DNA of 64,000 nt, from the NCBI RefSeq assembly GCF_009720525.1, contig NZ_CP043930.1, positions 7,204,001-7,268,000 on the forward strand, written 5' to 3'. This document shows, piece after piece, positions 44,248 through 54,802 of this stretch. A program made the position numbers and the translations under genes. The DNA is from Gimesia benthica (GTDB taxonomy: Bacteria > Planctomycetota > Planctomycetia > Planctomycetales > Planctomycetaceae). Numbering within the stretch: the first letter of the stretch is position 1; every line of letters starts with the position of its first letter. A model generated the notes under the pieces. It saw nothing but the letters and a program-made list of their open reading frames with translations, was not told the DNA's origin and ran no database searches.

Positions 44248-45732
44248 TTAGCCTTTGTACTCGCGGGCAACTTCTACCAGGGTGCGAACCATGCAGCCGG
44301 TAGCGCCCCCTTCACGGTGAGGCAAATTGGCCGAAGCGAAAGCCGGGCCTGCGATATCGAGGTGGACCCACGGGGTTTCGCTGACGAAGTTTTCCAGGAA
44401 CTTGGCGGCGGTGATGGCACCACCCCAGCGAAGACCGACGTTTTTCAGGTCTGCCACATCGCTTTTGAGCTGCTCACCAAACTCAGGGAACATGGGCATT
44501 TCCCAGACCGATTCGCCGGTGGTTTTGGCGGCGTCCTGAACCGCCTGCGACCAGGCCGGGGTGTTAGAGAAGACGCCGGTGACATCTTCACCCAGAGCGA
44601 CGACACAGGCACCGGTCAGGGTGGCGAGGTCGATCAGGTTCGAGGCCCCGCGGTCGACAGCCAGCGTGAGGACGTCGGCCAGAACCAGGCGTCCTTCGGC
44701 ATCGGTGTTGAGAACTTCGATGGTCTTGCCGTTCCGGGCTTTAAGGACGTCACCCAGCTTGTAAGACGATCCGTTGACCATGTTTTCCACGAGTCCCATG
44801 TAGCCCACGACATTCACGGGCAGCTTGAGGCGGGCAATCGCCGTCATCGCACCGAGGACCGCGGCTGCGCCACCCATGTCGCATTTCATGGTCTTCATGC
44901 CGTCACTGGGCTTGAGTGAAAGTCCGCCGCTGTCGAAGGTGACCCCTTTGCCGACCAGGGCCAGCGTGGGAGCGGAGGCAGCGCCGCCCTGATGTTTCAG
45001 AATCGCCAGGCGGGGAGGCTGATCACTTCCCTGGGCGACGGCCAGCATGGAGCCCATCTTTTCATCTGCCAGTTGTTTTTCGTCGAGGATCTCTGCTTCC
45101 AGACCACATTCCTTCGCGACTTCCACAACCTTGTCGGCAAAGCTGACCGGAAAGATATCGCCGGCGGGACGGTTGACCACTTCACGTGCCAGATTAACGG
45201 CTTCACCCAGGATCGATCCCTCTGAGATTGCCTGTTGAATTTCAGCAGAGTCCGCACCCGCGATCGACACTTCCTGGAAGGGGAAGCGGCCGGGTTCCGC
45301 CCGGTACAGGTCCTGTCCCACCGAACCGACGGTCATGGCGGTGCTGATCTGACGGGCGATCTGGGCTGCAGAGAGAGAGCTTTCTGAAACTTCGGGGAGC
45401 AGGACTGCGGCGCGGATCTCTTTCTTGGTTGAGATGGCGCGGGCGGCGGTCATCAGGGATTTTTCCAGCGCTGCCAGCGAGAGGTCTTTCGCGGGTCCCA
45501 GTCCAGCCAGCAGGATGCGTGGTGTTTTGATGCCGCTTAATCCGAGCAGGGTGGCGGTCGACGCCAGTTTGCCGGTGAAGTCTTCAGCTTCGATCAGGCG
45601 GCTGATCTGACCACCGATCGCTTCGTCCAGTTGTGATACGTCAGCGGGGAGCGGGGCTGCCTCGGCCAGGGGGATAATCAGCCAGTCTGCTTCGATTGCG
45701 GAGAGTGCGTCATTCGTCAATTGTGTCGCCAT
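44248..45732 (-). CDS. pepA: leucyl aminopeptidase (M17, PepA)
   Basis: About 494 residues with the start at ATG 45732, matching PepA length; an upstream extension to 45978 has no ribosome-binding site. The C-terminal catalytic domain has the zinc-binding 'LVGKGVTFDSGGLSLKPSDG' and 'MKCDMGGAAAVLGAM', and the signature 'NTDAEGRLVLADVL'. It removes N-terminal residues from peptides in the cytosol; in some bacteria it also binds DNA. AAAGGGA lies about 11 nt upstream. It is divergent from the C-N hydrolase gene, with an 84-bp shared promoter region. Confidence 0.95.
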   Translation of the reverse strand: MATQLTNDALSAIEADWLIIPLAEAAPLPADVSQLDEAIGGQISRLIEAEDFTGKLASTATLLGLSGIKTPRILLAGLGPAKDLSLAALEKSLMTAARAISTKKEIRAAVLLPEVSESSLSAAQIARQISTAMTVGSVGQDLYRAEPGRFPFQEVSIAGADSAEIQQAISEGSILGEAVNLAREVVNRPAGDIFPVSFADKVVEVAKECGLEAEILDEKQLADEKMGSMLAVAQGSDQPPRLAILKHQGGAASAPTLALVGKGVTFDSGGLSLKPSDGMKTMKCDMGGAAAVLGAMTAIARLKLPVNVVGYMGLVENMVNGSSYKLGDVLKARNGKTIEVLNTDAEGRLVLADVLTLAVDRGASNLIDLATLTGACVVALGEDVTGVFSNTPAWSQAVQDAAKTTGESVWEMPMFPEFGEQLKSDVADLKNVGLRWGGAITAAKFLENFVSETPWVHLDIAGPAFASANLPHREGGATGCMVRTLVEVAREYKG

Positions 45733-45816
45733 CAGTTTTAAAATCCCTTTATCGTTGGAAAACATCAGATTAAGATGGGTGAATTCACAGCATATCAAAT
45801 CGGAAGGAAAAACCCA

Positions 45817-46773
45817 ATGAGAGACATCAGGATCGCTGCCGTCCAGTTTGAACATCGTAACGGAGACAAGGCATATAATCTGCAGCGCATCCGTGAGCTG
45901 GCTCAACAGGCGGTGGCCCAGGGGGCTGAGATTGTCAGCTTTCATGAATGTTGTATCCCCGCTTACACATTCGTGCAATCGTTCTCCAAAGAAGAACTGC
46001 TGGCCCTGGCCGAGCCGGTGCCTTCCGGACCGAGTACACAGGAACTGATGTCAATCTCCCGGGAAGTCGGCGTGCCCATCCTCGCCGGCCTGTTCGAAGA
46101 GGATCAGGGGGACGTGTATAACACGTACGTCTGTGTCGATGGGGATGAACTGGTGGCCCGCTTTCGCAAGCTGCATGCGTTTGTGAATTCGCATCTTTCT
46201 TCGGGAAGTGAATACGCGGTCTTCGATCTGCGTGGCTGTCGTTGTGGGATCTTGATCTGCTACGACAACAACCTGATCGAAAACGTGCGGATGACAGCCA
46301 TGCTGGGGGCCGAGATCATCTTTATGCCACATGTGACCTGCTGCCTCCCGTCGGTGATGCCCGGGCGGGGACTCGTGGATCCAAAACTGTGGGAGAACCG
46401 GGACCGGGATCCGGTACGGCTGCGACAGGAATTTCAGGGACCCAAGGGGAAAGGCTGGCTGATGCGCTGGCTGCCTGCGCGGGCTTATGATAACGGCGTG
46501 TATGCGATCTTCACGAACCCGGTCGGCATGGATGACCAGGAAGTCAAACCGGGGCTGTCGATGATCCTCGATCCGTTTGGAGAGATCATCGCCGAGTGTA
46601 CGAACCTGGGAGATGAAATCGCGATCGCGCTATGCACCGAGGAAAAACTGTCGCAGGCCAGTGGGCGACGTTATATCCGCGCCCGGCGTCCCGATCTGTA
46701 TGGCAAGCTCGTGGAGCCCCCGGCGGAACCTCCCGTGACACAACCGGGGTGGGAGTTGAAGCCCTCCAGTTGA
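45817..46773 (+). CDS. carbon-nitrogen hydrolase (nitrilase superfamily)
   Basis: 318 residues. The catalytic triad is E44 ('SFHECCIPAY'), K118 ('RFRKLHAFVN') and C148 ('GILICYDNN'). It should hydrolyse an amide or a carbamoyl compound in the cytosol; likely classes are N-carbamoylputrescine amidase or a related branch, but the sequence alone does not choose. The ATG at 45817 is preferred because GGAAGGA lies about 8 nt before it. Its stop is 7 bp from the convergent queC stop. Confidence 0.85.
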   Translation: MRDIRIAAVQFEHRNGDKAYNLQRIRELAQQAVAQGAEIVSFHECCIPAYTFVQSFSKEELLALAEPVPSGPSTQELMSISREVGVPILAGLFEEDQGDVYNTYVCVDGDELVARFRKLHAFVNSHLSSGSEYAVFDLRGCRCGILICYDNNLIENVRMTAMLGAEIIFMPHVTCCLPSVMPGRGLVDPKLWENRDRDPVRLRQEFQGPKGKGWLMRWLPARAYDNGVYAIFTNPVGMDDQEVKPGLSMILDPFGEIIAECTNLGDEIAIALCTEEKLSQASGRRYIRARRPDLYGKLVEPPAEPPVTQPGWELKPSS

Positions 46774-46780
46774 GCGAGGA

Positions 46781-47476
46781 TTATTTTTTCAGGGCCGGAT
46801 CATCAAAGCCGGCTTCCGCGAAGCCTTTGGCGCGGAGCTGGCAGGAGTCACAGTGACCGCAGGGCGTGCCATCGGGCAGCGGGTCGTAGCAGCTGTGGGT
46901 CAGGCCGTAATCGACGCCGAGTTCCATCCCCTTTTGGATGATCTCTGCTTTGGTGAGTGAAATCAAAGGGGTATGCACCTTCCAGGTACCGCTGTGTTCT
47001 ACTCCCGATTTGGTCGCGAGGTTAGCCATTTTCTCGAAGGACTCGATGAACTCGGGTCGACAGTCGGGATAGCCACTGTAATCGACGGCATTCACGCCGA
47101 TGAACAGGTCGAAGGCATTCAATGTTTCGGCCCAGGCGAGTGCCAGCGAGAGGAAAACCGTGTTCCGGGCCGGGACGTAGGTGATGGGGATGCCGGCTTC
47201 CAGGTCATCATCTGAGCGGTCCTTGGGGACTTCGATGTCGGCAGTGAGGGCCGAGCCACCGAAGACACGCAGATCCAGCGGGAAAGTGACGAAGTGTTGC
47301 GCATCGAATGCCTGACAGACTTTTTTCGCGGCGTCCAGCTCGTGGCGGTGCCGCTGTCCGTAGTCGAAGGAGAGAGCATACAGTTCAAAACCGGCATCGG
47401 CGGCGATGGCCAGCGTGGTCGCGGAATCGAGACCGCCACTGACGAGCACAACGGCGCGGGGGGCAGCGGAAGACAT
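46781..47476 (-). CDS. queC: 7-cyano-7-deazaguanine synthase QueC
   Basis: 231 residues. The ATP pyrophosphatase P-loop is '[14 protein letters not shown]'. '[12 protein letters not shown]' and '[17 protein letters not shown]' are QueC landmarks, and the C-terminal zinc cluster is '[18 protein letters not shown]'. It converts 7-carboxy-7-deazaguanine to preQ0 with ammonia and ATP, on the way to queuosine in tRNA. No other queuosine gene is in the window. The minus-strand leader contains a hairpin (47485-47532) that covers its Shine-Dalgarno sequence. Confidence 0.95.
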   Translation of the reverse strand: MSSAAPRAVVLVSGGLDSATTLAIAADAGFELYALSFDYGQRHRHELDAAKKVCQAFDAQHFVTFPLDLRVFGGSALTADIEVPKDRSDDDLEAGIPITYVPARNTVFLSLALAWAETLNAFDLFIGVNAVDYSGYPDCRPEFIESFEKMANLATKSGVEHSGTWKVHTPLISLTKAEIIQKGMELGVDYGLTHSCYDPLPDGTPCGHCDSCQLRAKGFAEAGFDDPALKK

Positions 47477-47484
47477 AAGAAAAA

Positions 47485-47532
47485 CACTCCTGCAGGGATC
47501 GTGCGCTTAAAAAGTGAAACCTAGCAGGAGTG
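47485..47532 (-). promoter_or_regulatory. leader hairpin pairing the queC Shine-Dalgarno, followed by U-tract
   Basis: On the minus strand CACTCCTGC (47532-47524) pairs perfectly with GCAGGAGTG (47493-47485) across a 30-nt loop. The second arm contains AGGAG, 9 nt from the queC ATG, and TTTTTCTT follows at once (47484-47477). The element therefore looks both like a Rho-independent terminator and like an SD-sequestering hairpin. I do not see preQ1-I or preQ1-II consensus elements. It may also just end the DUF1501 transcript upstream (stop at 47607). Confidence 0.55.
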
Positions 47533-47606
47533 GTAGACGGATGCAATCGCTGGGCTGAAATCCACGCCTGATTTCTGGATCCCGGGCTGAATTTCAGGAA
47601 TCCGAC

Positions 47607-48992
47607 TTAGAACAGGCCTTCGATCAGTTCACCGGCAGCGACCGGCGTGGGGCGGGCGAGCCGGGGGAAATAGGTCTGGTGGGCGTCGATGCCCAGCGCG
47701 TGATAAATGGAGGTGGCAAAGTCTTCGGGACGCCAGGGACGCGTGCTGGGCAGACTTCCTTTGCGGTCGGTGGCACCAATCACAGTTCCTCGTTTCACGG
47801 GGCCGCCTGCCATGAGGACACTACCTGCATTGGGATAGTGATCGCGGCCAGCGGTGGCGTTGATTTTCGGTGTGCGTCCGAATTCACCCATCGCGACAAC
47901 CAGAGTTGTGTCGAGTAGTCCCCGCTCATCCAGGTCGTCCAGCAGAGCAGAGAGCGACATGTCCAGTTGAGGAACGTTTCCGGGGCCGGAGTAGCTGTGC
48001 CAGCGTTTGCCTTTGGGCAGGTCTGCGGGCGGTTTGGAGAAGGTCATCATTGAATCGAAGAGCCAGCCGTGGTTGTCCCAGGTGCCATTGGTTTTGGCAT
48101 TCCCGAACAGGCCGCCCTGGACAGCCTGGTTGATCGTTACGAAGCGGGCTCCCGCTTCCACCAGGCGACGGGCCAGCAGGACGCGTCGCCCGTAAATGTT
48201 ATCGCCGTAGCGCTCGCGGGTCTGTATCGGTTCTTCTTCGAGGTTAACCGCTTTCTGCATTGCGCCGCTGGTCAGCATGGCGATGGCTTCGTTGGTGAAT
48301 TTGTCGACCGATTCGAACTGCGAGTTCTGAATCTCCTGCAGGCGGCTCAGATTTTCCAGCTGCGCGAGCATTTCCAGGCGGTTTTCGAAACGGACCTGTG
48401 ACAGGTTCAGGCCCCCCAGTTCCATTTCCGGTTTGCTGGGATCCCCCTTGAGGTCGAATGCGGAAAAAGCGGTGCCCAGGTAGCCGGGAGGATCGGTATA
48501 TCGAGCGGCGACCGGCAGGCCCAGATGGGGAGGCACGCCGGGAACACGGCTGCCATACAGGGCCGAAACCAGACAGCCAAAGTTGGGGAAATACTGTTTG
48601 CCCGTCGGTTTGAAACCGCTGGCGACATGCTGTGAACCGGTGCTGTGTGAGCCGCTCTTTCCCTGCCAGGAACGGATCAGCGCGACCTTGTCCATCCGTT
48701 GCGCCAACAGGGGGAGCTTCTCACAGATTTGAATACCGGGGACGTTGGTGTCGATCGGTTTCCACTGCCCACGGATCTCGGCAGGGGCTTCGGGTTTGGG
48801 ATCGAATGTCTCAAAATGACTCGGCCCGCCTGCCAGGAAGATGAAGATACAGGAGATGTCCTGCTTACCCGATTCTTTGGCCTGAAGTAACTGCGGCAGA
48901 TTCAGGCCGAACAGACCGACGCCGATCTGCATCGCCTGTCGTCGATTCAGCAGATGTGGCGCACACATGCCACCCGTAGTCATTTCAGTCAT
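47607..48992 (-). CDS. DUF1501 Tat-exported protein
   Basis: 461 residues. The Tat signal contains 'NRRQAMQIGVGLFGLNL'. Landmarks: 'CIFIFLAGGPSHFETFDPKP', 'LLARRLVEAGARFVTI', 'LVVAMGEFGRTPKINATAG', 'ATSIYHALGIDAHQTYF'. It has the expected sulfatase/phosphatase-like fold. ATG 48992 is used (GGGGG about 8 nt upstream); GTG 48995 is the longest option. No DUF1549/1553 partner is adjacent. It is followed by queC at 130 bp on the same strand, separated by the hairpin described above. Confidence 0.92.
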   Translation of the reverse strand: MTEMTTGGMCAPHLLNRRQAMQIGVGLFGLNLPQLLQAKESGKQDISCIFIFLAGGPSHFETFDPKPEAPAEIRGQWKPIDTNVPGIQICEKLPLLAQRMDKVALIRSWQGKSGSHSTGSQHVASGFKPTGKQYFPNFGCLVSALYGSRVPGVPPHLGLPVAARYTDPPGYLGTAFSAFDLKGDPSKPEMELGGLNLSQVRFENRLEMLAQLENLSRLQEIQNSQFESVDKFTNEAIAMLTSGAMQKAVNLEEEPIQTRERYGDNIYGRRVLLARRLVEAGARFVTINQAVQGGLFGNAKTNGTWDNHGWLFDSMMTFSKPPADLPKGKRWHSYSGPGNVPQLDMSLSALLDDLDERGLLDTTLVVAMGEFGRTPKINATAGRDHYPNAGSVLMAGGPVKRGTVIGATDRKGSLPSTRPWRPEDFATSIYHALGIDAHQTYFPRLARPTPVAAGELIEGLF

Positions 48993-49111
48993 CACGCGGG
49001 CCCCCTGGAATGGCTGGGAGTGACGGAGAACTCAATCGCTGCGGGCTGATTATATCAACGAAAATGCATGTAATCCAGAGCAGTCGTGCTGTTGCCTGAA
49101 AATCAGATCAA

Positions 49112-49786
49112 TCAGGGAAGGTTGGCCAGCATCGATGTCAGGGCCAGAATCCGGTAGTAATCGCGGGCGCCGGAATACTGATATCCGAAGGGGATGACCC
49201 GCGGGTTATACATGCGGTCATAATTTCCGAAGCCACGGTATTGCAGTGAGCCGAAGCGGAACGAGGGACGATAGCCGTTGTAGTAGAAGGAATGACCGTG
49301 ATAAGGAGAGCCGAACCAGTTGGAGCGAATCAGGTCACTATACATGTAGAGGGCTGGCACGGATTGCAGATTGGCAAAATAGCCGTTGGTGGCCAGCGGC
49401 CAGCTGCGGAAACCGTATTGAGCTGCCATTCGCTGAATCGAACGGTGTGTTGCCTGACAGTGCTCGCATTCCTGAACAGGAATCTGGGGGATGTCACGAG
49501 GCACAATCACGATGGTATCAGCAGCGTTCTCGGCTGAGGCTGTCTGAGTTTGATGCAGGGGAACCTGAACCTGTTTTGTCGCGTAGGAATTCAAACCCGG
49601 GGCAGGAGTGATCTCGATGGTCCAGGTATCGGCCGAGGCGGATTTGGCTGGCGCTTTGAGTTGCGGAGTCTTTTCTGTGTCCGTCAGTTTGGGTTTCGGG
49701 GCTTCAATCGCGGCCCGGGTGGATTGCAACTGGCTGCTACTCAGCAGGGCGGCGCAGACGAGGGTCAGTATCAGGTTCAGTTTCAT
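49112..49786 (-). CDS. secreted Tyr/Gly-rich hypothetical protein
   Basis: 224 residues from the ATG at 49786; a longer version to 49840 has no better site. A signal peptide ('LILTLVCAALLSSSQLQSTRA') is followed by a Lys/Pro/Ala-rich linker, a CxxC pair in 'CEHCQATHRS' and a Tyr/Gly/Phe/Arg-rich C-terminal part ('PYHGHSFYYNGYRPSFRFGS'). I do not recognise a family. The CxxC could bind a metal or form a disulfide. The gene stands alone. Confidence 0.6.
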   Translation of the reverse strand: MKLNLILTLVCAALLSSSQLQSTRAAIEAPKPKLTDTEKTPQLKAPAKSASADTWTIEITPAPGLNSYATKQVQVPLHQTQTASAENAADTIVIVPRDIPQIPVQECEHCQATHRSIQRMAAQYGFRSWPLATNGYFANLQSVPALYMYSDLIRSNWFGSPYHGHSFYYNGYRPSFRFGSLQYRGFGNYDRMYNPRVIPFGYQYSGARDYYRILALTSMLANLP

Positions 49787-50054
49787 GGCTCTTCGGAGGA
49801 CTTCAGGTTGTTGACTCGTGTTCAAAAGAGAGTGATTCAATATTTCATCCTAGAGGGGCCTTTGGACCATTTACCAACATATTTCCCGGTCCGATGCGGA
49901 AAAAGGGATAAATTATGGCGTCATTCGGGCTCCGGGCGCGTGGGCGGCTTGATGGATGCTGTCTGGCAGATTACTCTGCCTATGCAGGGCTCTTTGAGAA
50001 TGTGGCGCCCGAGCGAAACCGAACTATTTTAACGACTTGCAGTGGAGACAGACC

Positions 50055-51434
50055 GTGGCCGCAAAAGCCTGGGGAGGACGATTTCAACAGCAGACTGATG
50101 CCCGCGTTGAAGCGTTTACGGAATCAATCAGTTTTGACAGTCGGCTGGCGGCTGTCGATATCCAGGGCTCGCAGGCGCACGCCCAGATGCTGGCCAAGGT
50201 GGGACTGATCACGGTTGACGAAAGCCGACAGATCGTGGAGACGCTGGATCAGATCGGTGCCGAGATCGCTGATGGGAAATTCGAATTCCGCTTTGAGCTC
50301 GAAGACATCCACATGCATATCGAAAGTGCGTTGATCGAACGGATCGGCGACATCGGTCGCAAGCTGCACACTGGTCGCAGCCGGAACGATCAGGTATCGA
50401 CCGACCTCAAGCTTTATACCCGGGGGGCCATCGAACGCGTTGACAGCCTGCTCAAGGATCTGCAGGTCGCGTTCGTCGAACGTTGTGAGCGTGACGCCGA
50501 CCAGGTGCTGCCCGGCTTTACTCACCTGCAGCGGGCACAGCCGGTCAAAGCCGCTCATTACTGGCTCGCTTACTGCGAGAAGTTCGACCGGGATCGTCAG
50601 CGACTGGCCGACTGTCTCGCCCGCGTGAATGTTTCTCCACTGGGCGGGGCGGCACTGGCGGGGAGCTCGCTGCCGATTGACCGGCACTTCACCGCGGAAT
50701 TGCTGGAGTTCACCGACGTAGCCCGCAACAGTCTGGATATCTCCAGTGACCGCGACTACCTGGCTGAATTCTGTTTCTGCATGGCGATGATCGCCACTCA
50801 TCTGAGTAACTGGGCCGAAGAATGGATCGCCTGGTTCTCGACTGAGTTCGGTTTTATCAAACTGCCTGATGCCTTCACCACTGGTTCGTCCATCATGCCA
50901 CAAAAGCGGAACCCGGATGTGCTGGAACTGATCCGCGGTAAGTCGGCCCGACCGATTGCCGATGTGCAGCAGACGCTGGTGCTGTTGAAGGGCCTGCCGA
51001 TGGCCTACAACCGGGACATGCAGGAAGACAAGCTGGCAATGTTCGACGCTTACGACACAGTCGCCGCCTGTCTGGAACTGGCGGCTGCGATGGTCGAAGG
51101 GGCGGAACTGCAGGTCGAGACAATCAATGCCAAACTGGAAGACGGCTTCCTCGATGCGACTGCCCTGATGGAGTACCTGATCAAGAAAGGGACGCCGATG
51201 CGGACCGGGCACGGGATCGTCGGGAAACTGGTGTCGCTGTGTGAATCGCGGAGTATCCGGCTGGCAGATCTCTCTCTGGAAGAACTGCAGCAGGCGTGTC
51301 CCGAGATCGAAGAGGACATCTACCAGGTGCTGGGCGCCCGGAACGCGATGGCGGCACTCTGCAGTTTCGGTTCGGGGGGCGAAAAGCCGGTGCAGGAGCA
51401 GACCGCTTACTGGAAAGAGAAGCTCGGTCTCTAA
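50055..51434 (+). CDS. argH: argininosuccinate lyase
   Basis: 459 residues. Landmarks of the fumarase/aspartase superfamily are '[14 protein letters not shown]', '[14 protein letters not shown]' and the signature '[13 protein letters not shown]' at about 277. It cleaves argininosuccinate into arginine and fumarate, the last step of arginine synthesis. GTG 50055 is preferred since GGAGA lies 6 nt upstream; TTG 50037 would also be in frame. truA follows after 27 bp, so the two may be co-transcribed. No other arg gene is in the window. Confidence 0.95.
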   Translation: MAAKAWGGRFQQQTDARVEAFTESISFDSRLAAVDIQGSQAHAQMLAKVGLITVDESRQIVETLDQIGAEIADGKFEFRFELEDIHMHIESALIERIGDIGRKLHTGRSRNDQVSTDLKLYTRGAIERVDSLLKDLQVAFVERCERDADQVLPGFTHLQRAQPVKAAHYWLAYCEKFDRDRQRLADCLARVNVSPLGGAALAGSSLPIDRHFTAELLEFTDVARNSLDISSDRDYLAEFCFCMAMIATHLSNWAEEWIAWFSTEFGFIKLPDAFTTGSSIMPQKRNPDVLELIRGKSARPIADVQQTLVLLKGLPMAYNRDMQEDKLAMFDAYDTVAACLELAAAMVEGAELQVETINAKLEDGFLDATALMEYLIKKGTPMRTGHGIVGKLVSLCESRSIRLADLSLEELQQACPEIEEDIYQVLGARNAMAALCSFGSGGEKPVQEQTAYWKEKLGL

Positions 51435-51461
51435 GTCAAACTGACTGGTGCCGACGAAGCA

Positions 51462-52268
51462 ATGGTCATGAGAAATATCAAACTGACACTGGCTTATGAC
51501 GGATCGGAATATGCGGGCTGGCAGGTCCAGCCGAACGGTGTTTCGGTACAGAGCTGCGTGGAAGCGGCAATCGAAAAGCTGACACAGCAGAAAACCGGAG
51601 TACTGGTCGCGGGTCGTACCGATGCCGGCGTGCATGCGCTGGGGCAGGTGGCCAGTTTTCAGACCGAGTCGAAGATTCCCTGCAAGAATATCCAGACGGG
51701 GCTGCAGCGGTTTCTGCCGGACAGCATTTGCGTTCGGGAGGTGGCTGAGGTTGCCCCCGACTTTCATGCAACATACTCGGCGGTACAAAAGCGGTATCGC
51801 TATGTGATTCATAACAGCAGCGTCAATTTTCCGTTTCTGAAGCGGTATGTTTGTGAATTCGGGCGGCCGCTGGATGCGGAGCAGATGCATGTCGGGGGCC
51901 AGCATTTATTAGGCAAACATGATTTCCGCTGCTTTGAATCGCATTTCCCGAACAAGGCGACCAGCGTACGGACGGTGAAGGAACTGACGGTACAGCGGAC
52001 TTCAGTCTGGCCCGTGTGGGGCGCGGATCCAGGGCTGTCACACAGCACCTCGAGTTCGCCGGCGGAGTTCATCACGGTCGATATTGTCGCGGACGGCTTT
52101 CTGTACAATATGGTGCGGGCGATTGTAGGGACCCTATTCGAAGTGGGTGTGGGACGCTGGTCTCCCGAGAAAGTGCGGGAGATTGTCGAGTCGATGGATC
52201 GTTCCCAGGCGGGAGCCACAGCGCCGGCGAGCGGTCTCTATCTGGTTCAGGTTGACTACGGCGACTGA
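51462..52268 (+). CDS. truA: tRNA pseudouridine(38-40) synthase TruA
   Basis: 268 residues. The catalytic Asp is D54 in 'AGRTDAGVHALGQVASF'; other landmarks are 'RYRYVIHN', 'DFRCFES' and 'GFLYNMVRAIVGTLFEVG'. It isomerises uridines in the anticodon arm of tRNAs. Start ATG 51462 or 51468. Coupled at 27 bp to argH and followed by a zinc-ribbon membrane protein gene after 96 bp. Confidence 0.95.
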   Translation: MVMRNIKLTLAYDGSEYAGWQVQPNGVSVQSCVEAAIEKLTQQKTGVLVAGRTDAGVHALGQVASFQTESKIPCKNIQTGLQRFLPDSICVREVAEVAPDFHATYSAVQKRYRYVIHNSSVNFPFLKRYVCEFGRPLDAEQMHVGGQHLLGKHDFRCFESHFPNKATSVRTVKELTVQRTSVWPVWGADPGLSHSTSSSPAEFITVDIVADGFLYNMVRAIVGTLFEVGVGRWSPEKVREIVESMDRSQAGATAPASGLYLVQVDYGD

Positions 52269-52364
52269 TTTTTTCAAAGTAGATTAATCCAGACGTCCTG
52301 AATTGACGTTGAACCTTTGACCGGTGATCGCCAACACGAGTTTTAATCAGACCAAAAGGGAATT

Positions 52365-53540
52365 ATGAGTCCGCAACCACCGCCTCTGCCTCCGCATGAT
52401 GCTGATGAGCCGATCTTTCTCGAAGAGCCGTTCGGGGAAGAAGGAGAGCGGATTGATGGCGAAAAGGGGCATATCTTCCCCTGCGAAGGCTGCGGGTCTG
52501 ATCTGATCTTCGATATCCATACCCAGAAGCTGAAGTGCCAGCATTGCGGGTTTGAAAAAGTGATCGGCATCGATCCTGATAAGGAAATCGAAGAGCAGGA
52601 TTTCTACGGGATGCTGGCCCATCTGCAGGAGCTGCGCGAGCAGCAATTGGATGTGGAAAACGAGGAAGAGCAGGAGGTCCGCTGCGAAAGTTGTGGGGCA
52701 ACACTCCGCTTTGTCGGAACGCTGACCAGTTCGGAATGTCCCTACTGTGCCTCGCCGATTCAGTTGGATAAAGTGCATACTTCGGAGAAGCGGGTGCCCG
52801 TGGATGCGGTGTTGCCGTTCCAGGTGGATGAAGATCGATCGCGGCTGAATCTCAAGGCCTGGGTGAAGTCGCTCTGGTTTGCACCGAATGATTTTGTGGA
52901 GAAGGGGGCCGAGGGACAGTTTCATGGCGTCTATCTGCCTTACTTTACTTTTGACAGCCTGACGAGCACGTATTACTCCGGACAACGGGGCGAATATTAT
53001 TACGTGACGGTCGGGACCGGGAAGAATCGACGGCGCGAACGCCGGACCCGCTGGTATCCCGCCTCCGGCAACTTCCAGAGATTCTTTGACGATGTGGTGA
53101 TTCTCGCTTCCTGGGGACTGCCGCGACCGCTGATTCGGGCGCTGGAACCGTTCCCCATGCATCTGCTGGTCCCTTTCAAACACGCGTACCTGGCGGGCTT
53201 TACGGCCCGGACATACGATGTCGAGCTCAAAGACGGTTTTGTGCTGGGGAAGCAGCGGATGGACGATGCCCTGTATTCGGAAGTCTGCAGCAGGATCGGA
53301 GGAGACACCCAGCGGGTGGATACGGTGCAGAGCCAGTATGATGCGATTACCTATAAACATCTGCTGTTGCCTCTCTGGCTGATGAGCTACAAGTATAAAG
53401 GCAAACTGTACCAGGTGGCCGTCAATGCAGCGACAGGGGAAGTGAACGGAGAGCGGCCTTACAGCTGGATCAAAATCACGCTGGCCTGCCTGGCGGCTGC
53501 CCTGGGCATTGGCGGAGGCGCGTATCTGTTCAATCAATGA
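52365..53540 (+). CDS. double zinc-ribbon, C-terminal TM protein of unknown function
   Basis: 391 residues. Two zinc ribbons lie at the N-terminus: 'CEGCGSDLIFD' with 'KCQHCG', and 'CESCGATLRF' with 'CPYCASPIQ', eight Cys in all. A soluble middle is rich in aromatic residues ('YLPYFTFDSLTSTYYS') and in Arg ('GKNRRRERRTRWYP'). One TM helix (about 368-386, 'LACLAAALGIGGGAYLF') closes it. Such proteins are sometimes labelled primosome/helicase-like but have no helicase motif. The start is firm: AAGGGA sits 3 nt before the ATG. It follows truA after 96 bp. Confidence 0.7.
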   Translation: MSPQPPPLPPHDADEPIFLEEPFGEEGERIDGEKGHIFPCEGCGSDLIFDIHTQKLKCQHCGFEKVIGIDPDKEIEEQDFYGMLAHLQELREQQLDVENEEEQEVRCESCGATLRFVGTLTSSECPYCASPIQLDKVHTSEKRVPVDAVLPFQVDEDRSRLNLKAWVKSLWFAPNDFVEKGAEGQFHGVYLPYFTFDSLTSTYYSGQRGEYYYVTVGTGKNRRRERRTRWYPASGNFQRFFDDVVILASWGLPRPLIRALEPFPMHLLVPFKHAYLAGFTARTYDVELKDGFVLGKQRMDDALYSEVCSRIGGDTQRVDTVQSQYDAITYKHLLLPLWLMSYKYKGKLYQVAVNAATGEVNGERPYSWIKITLACLAAALGIGGGAYLFNQ

Positions 53541-53571
53541 TCACCCGCGTCTAGCAATGATCGCGTGCGTC
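53536..53571. repeat. imperfect 20-bp tandem direct repeat after a stop codon
   Basis: AATGATCACCCGCGTC (53536-53551) recurs as AATGATCGCGTGCGTC (53556-53571), 13 of 16 positions identical, period 20 bp. The first copy overlaps the stop of the zinc-ribbon gene. The gap 53541-53784 otherwise holds the mdh promoter and the AAGGAG ribosome-binding site (53769-53774). Confidence 0.35.
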
Positions 53572-53784
53572 GGGGGTCAGAACGAGTAGAAATCGTCTAT
53601 TTTCACAGGCTGTGACGCACTGGAGCATCGCATTTGCGACGAGTCTTCAGAAATTGGAAACTGATGCCCCCAGTCGGTTGCCGATCCAGCGGTGTGGAGG
53701 TACAAAAAACAGAATAAATCTGCGAAATTCCACCTGGAGACAGGTTCACTGAGCCACATTCATAAGTTAAGGAGCGATAAAGAG

Positions 53785-54777
<993 letters not shown>

Positions 54778-54802
54778 TTCGGTTCCGCGTTTCAGTCTTA
54801 GT

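Noticed and set aside
47485-47532. Known preQ1-I or preQ1-II riboswitch before queC
   Set aside because: The characteristic A-rich tail and pseudoknot-forming sequences are not recognisable; I only claim an SD-pairing hairpin.
50124-51905. 593-residue minus-strand ORF
   Set aside because: It lies antisense to argH and truA, both with clear catalytic motifs; His/Arg/Gln-rich shadow composition.
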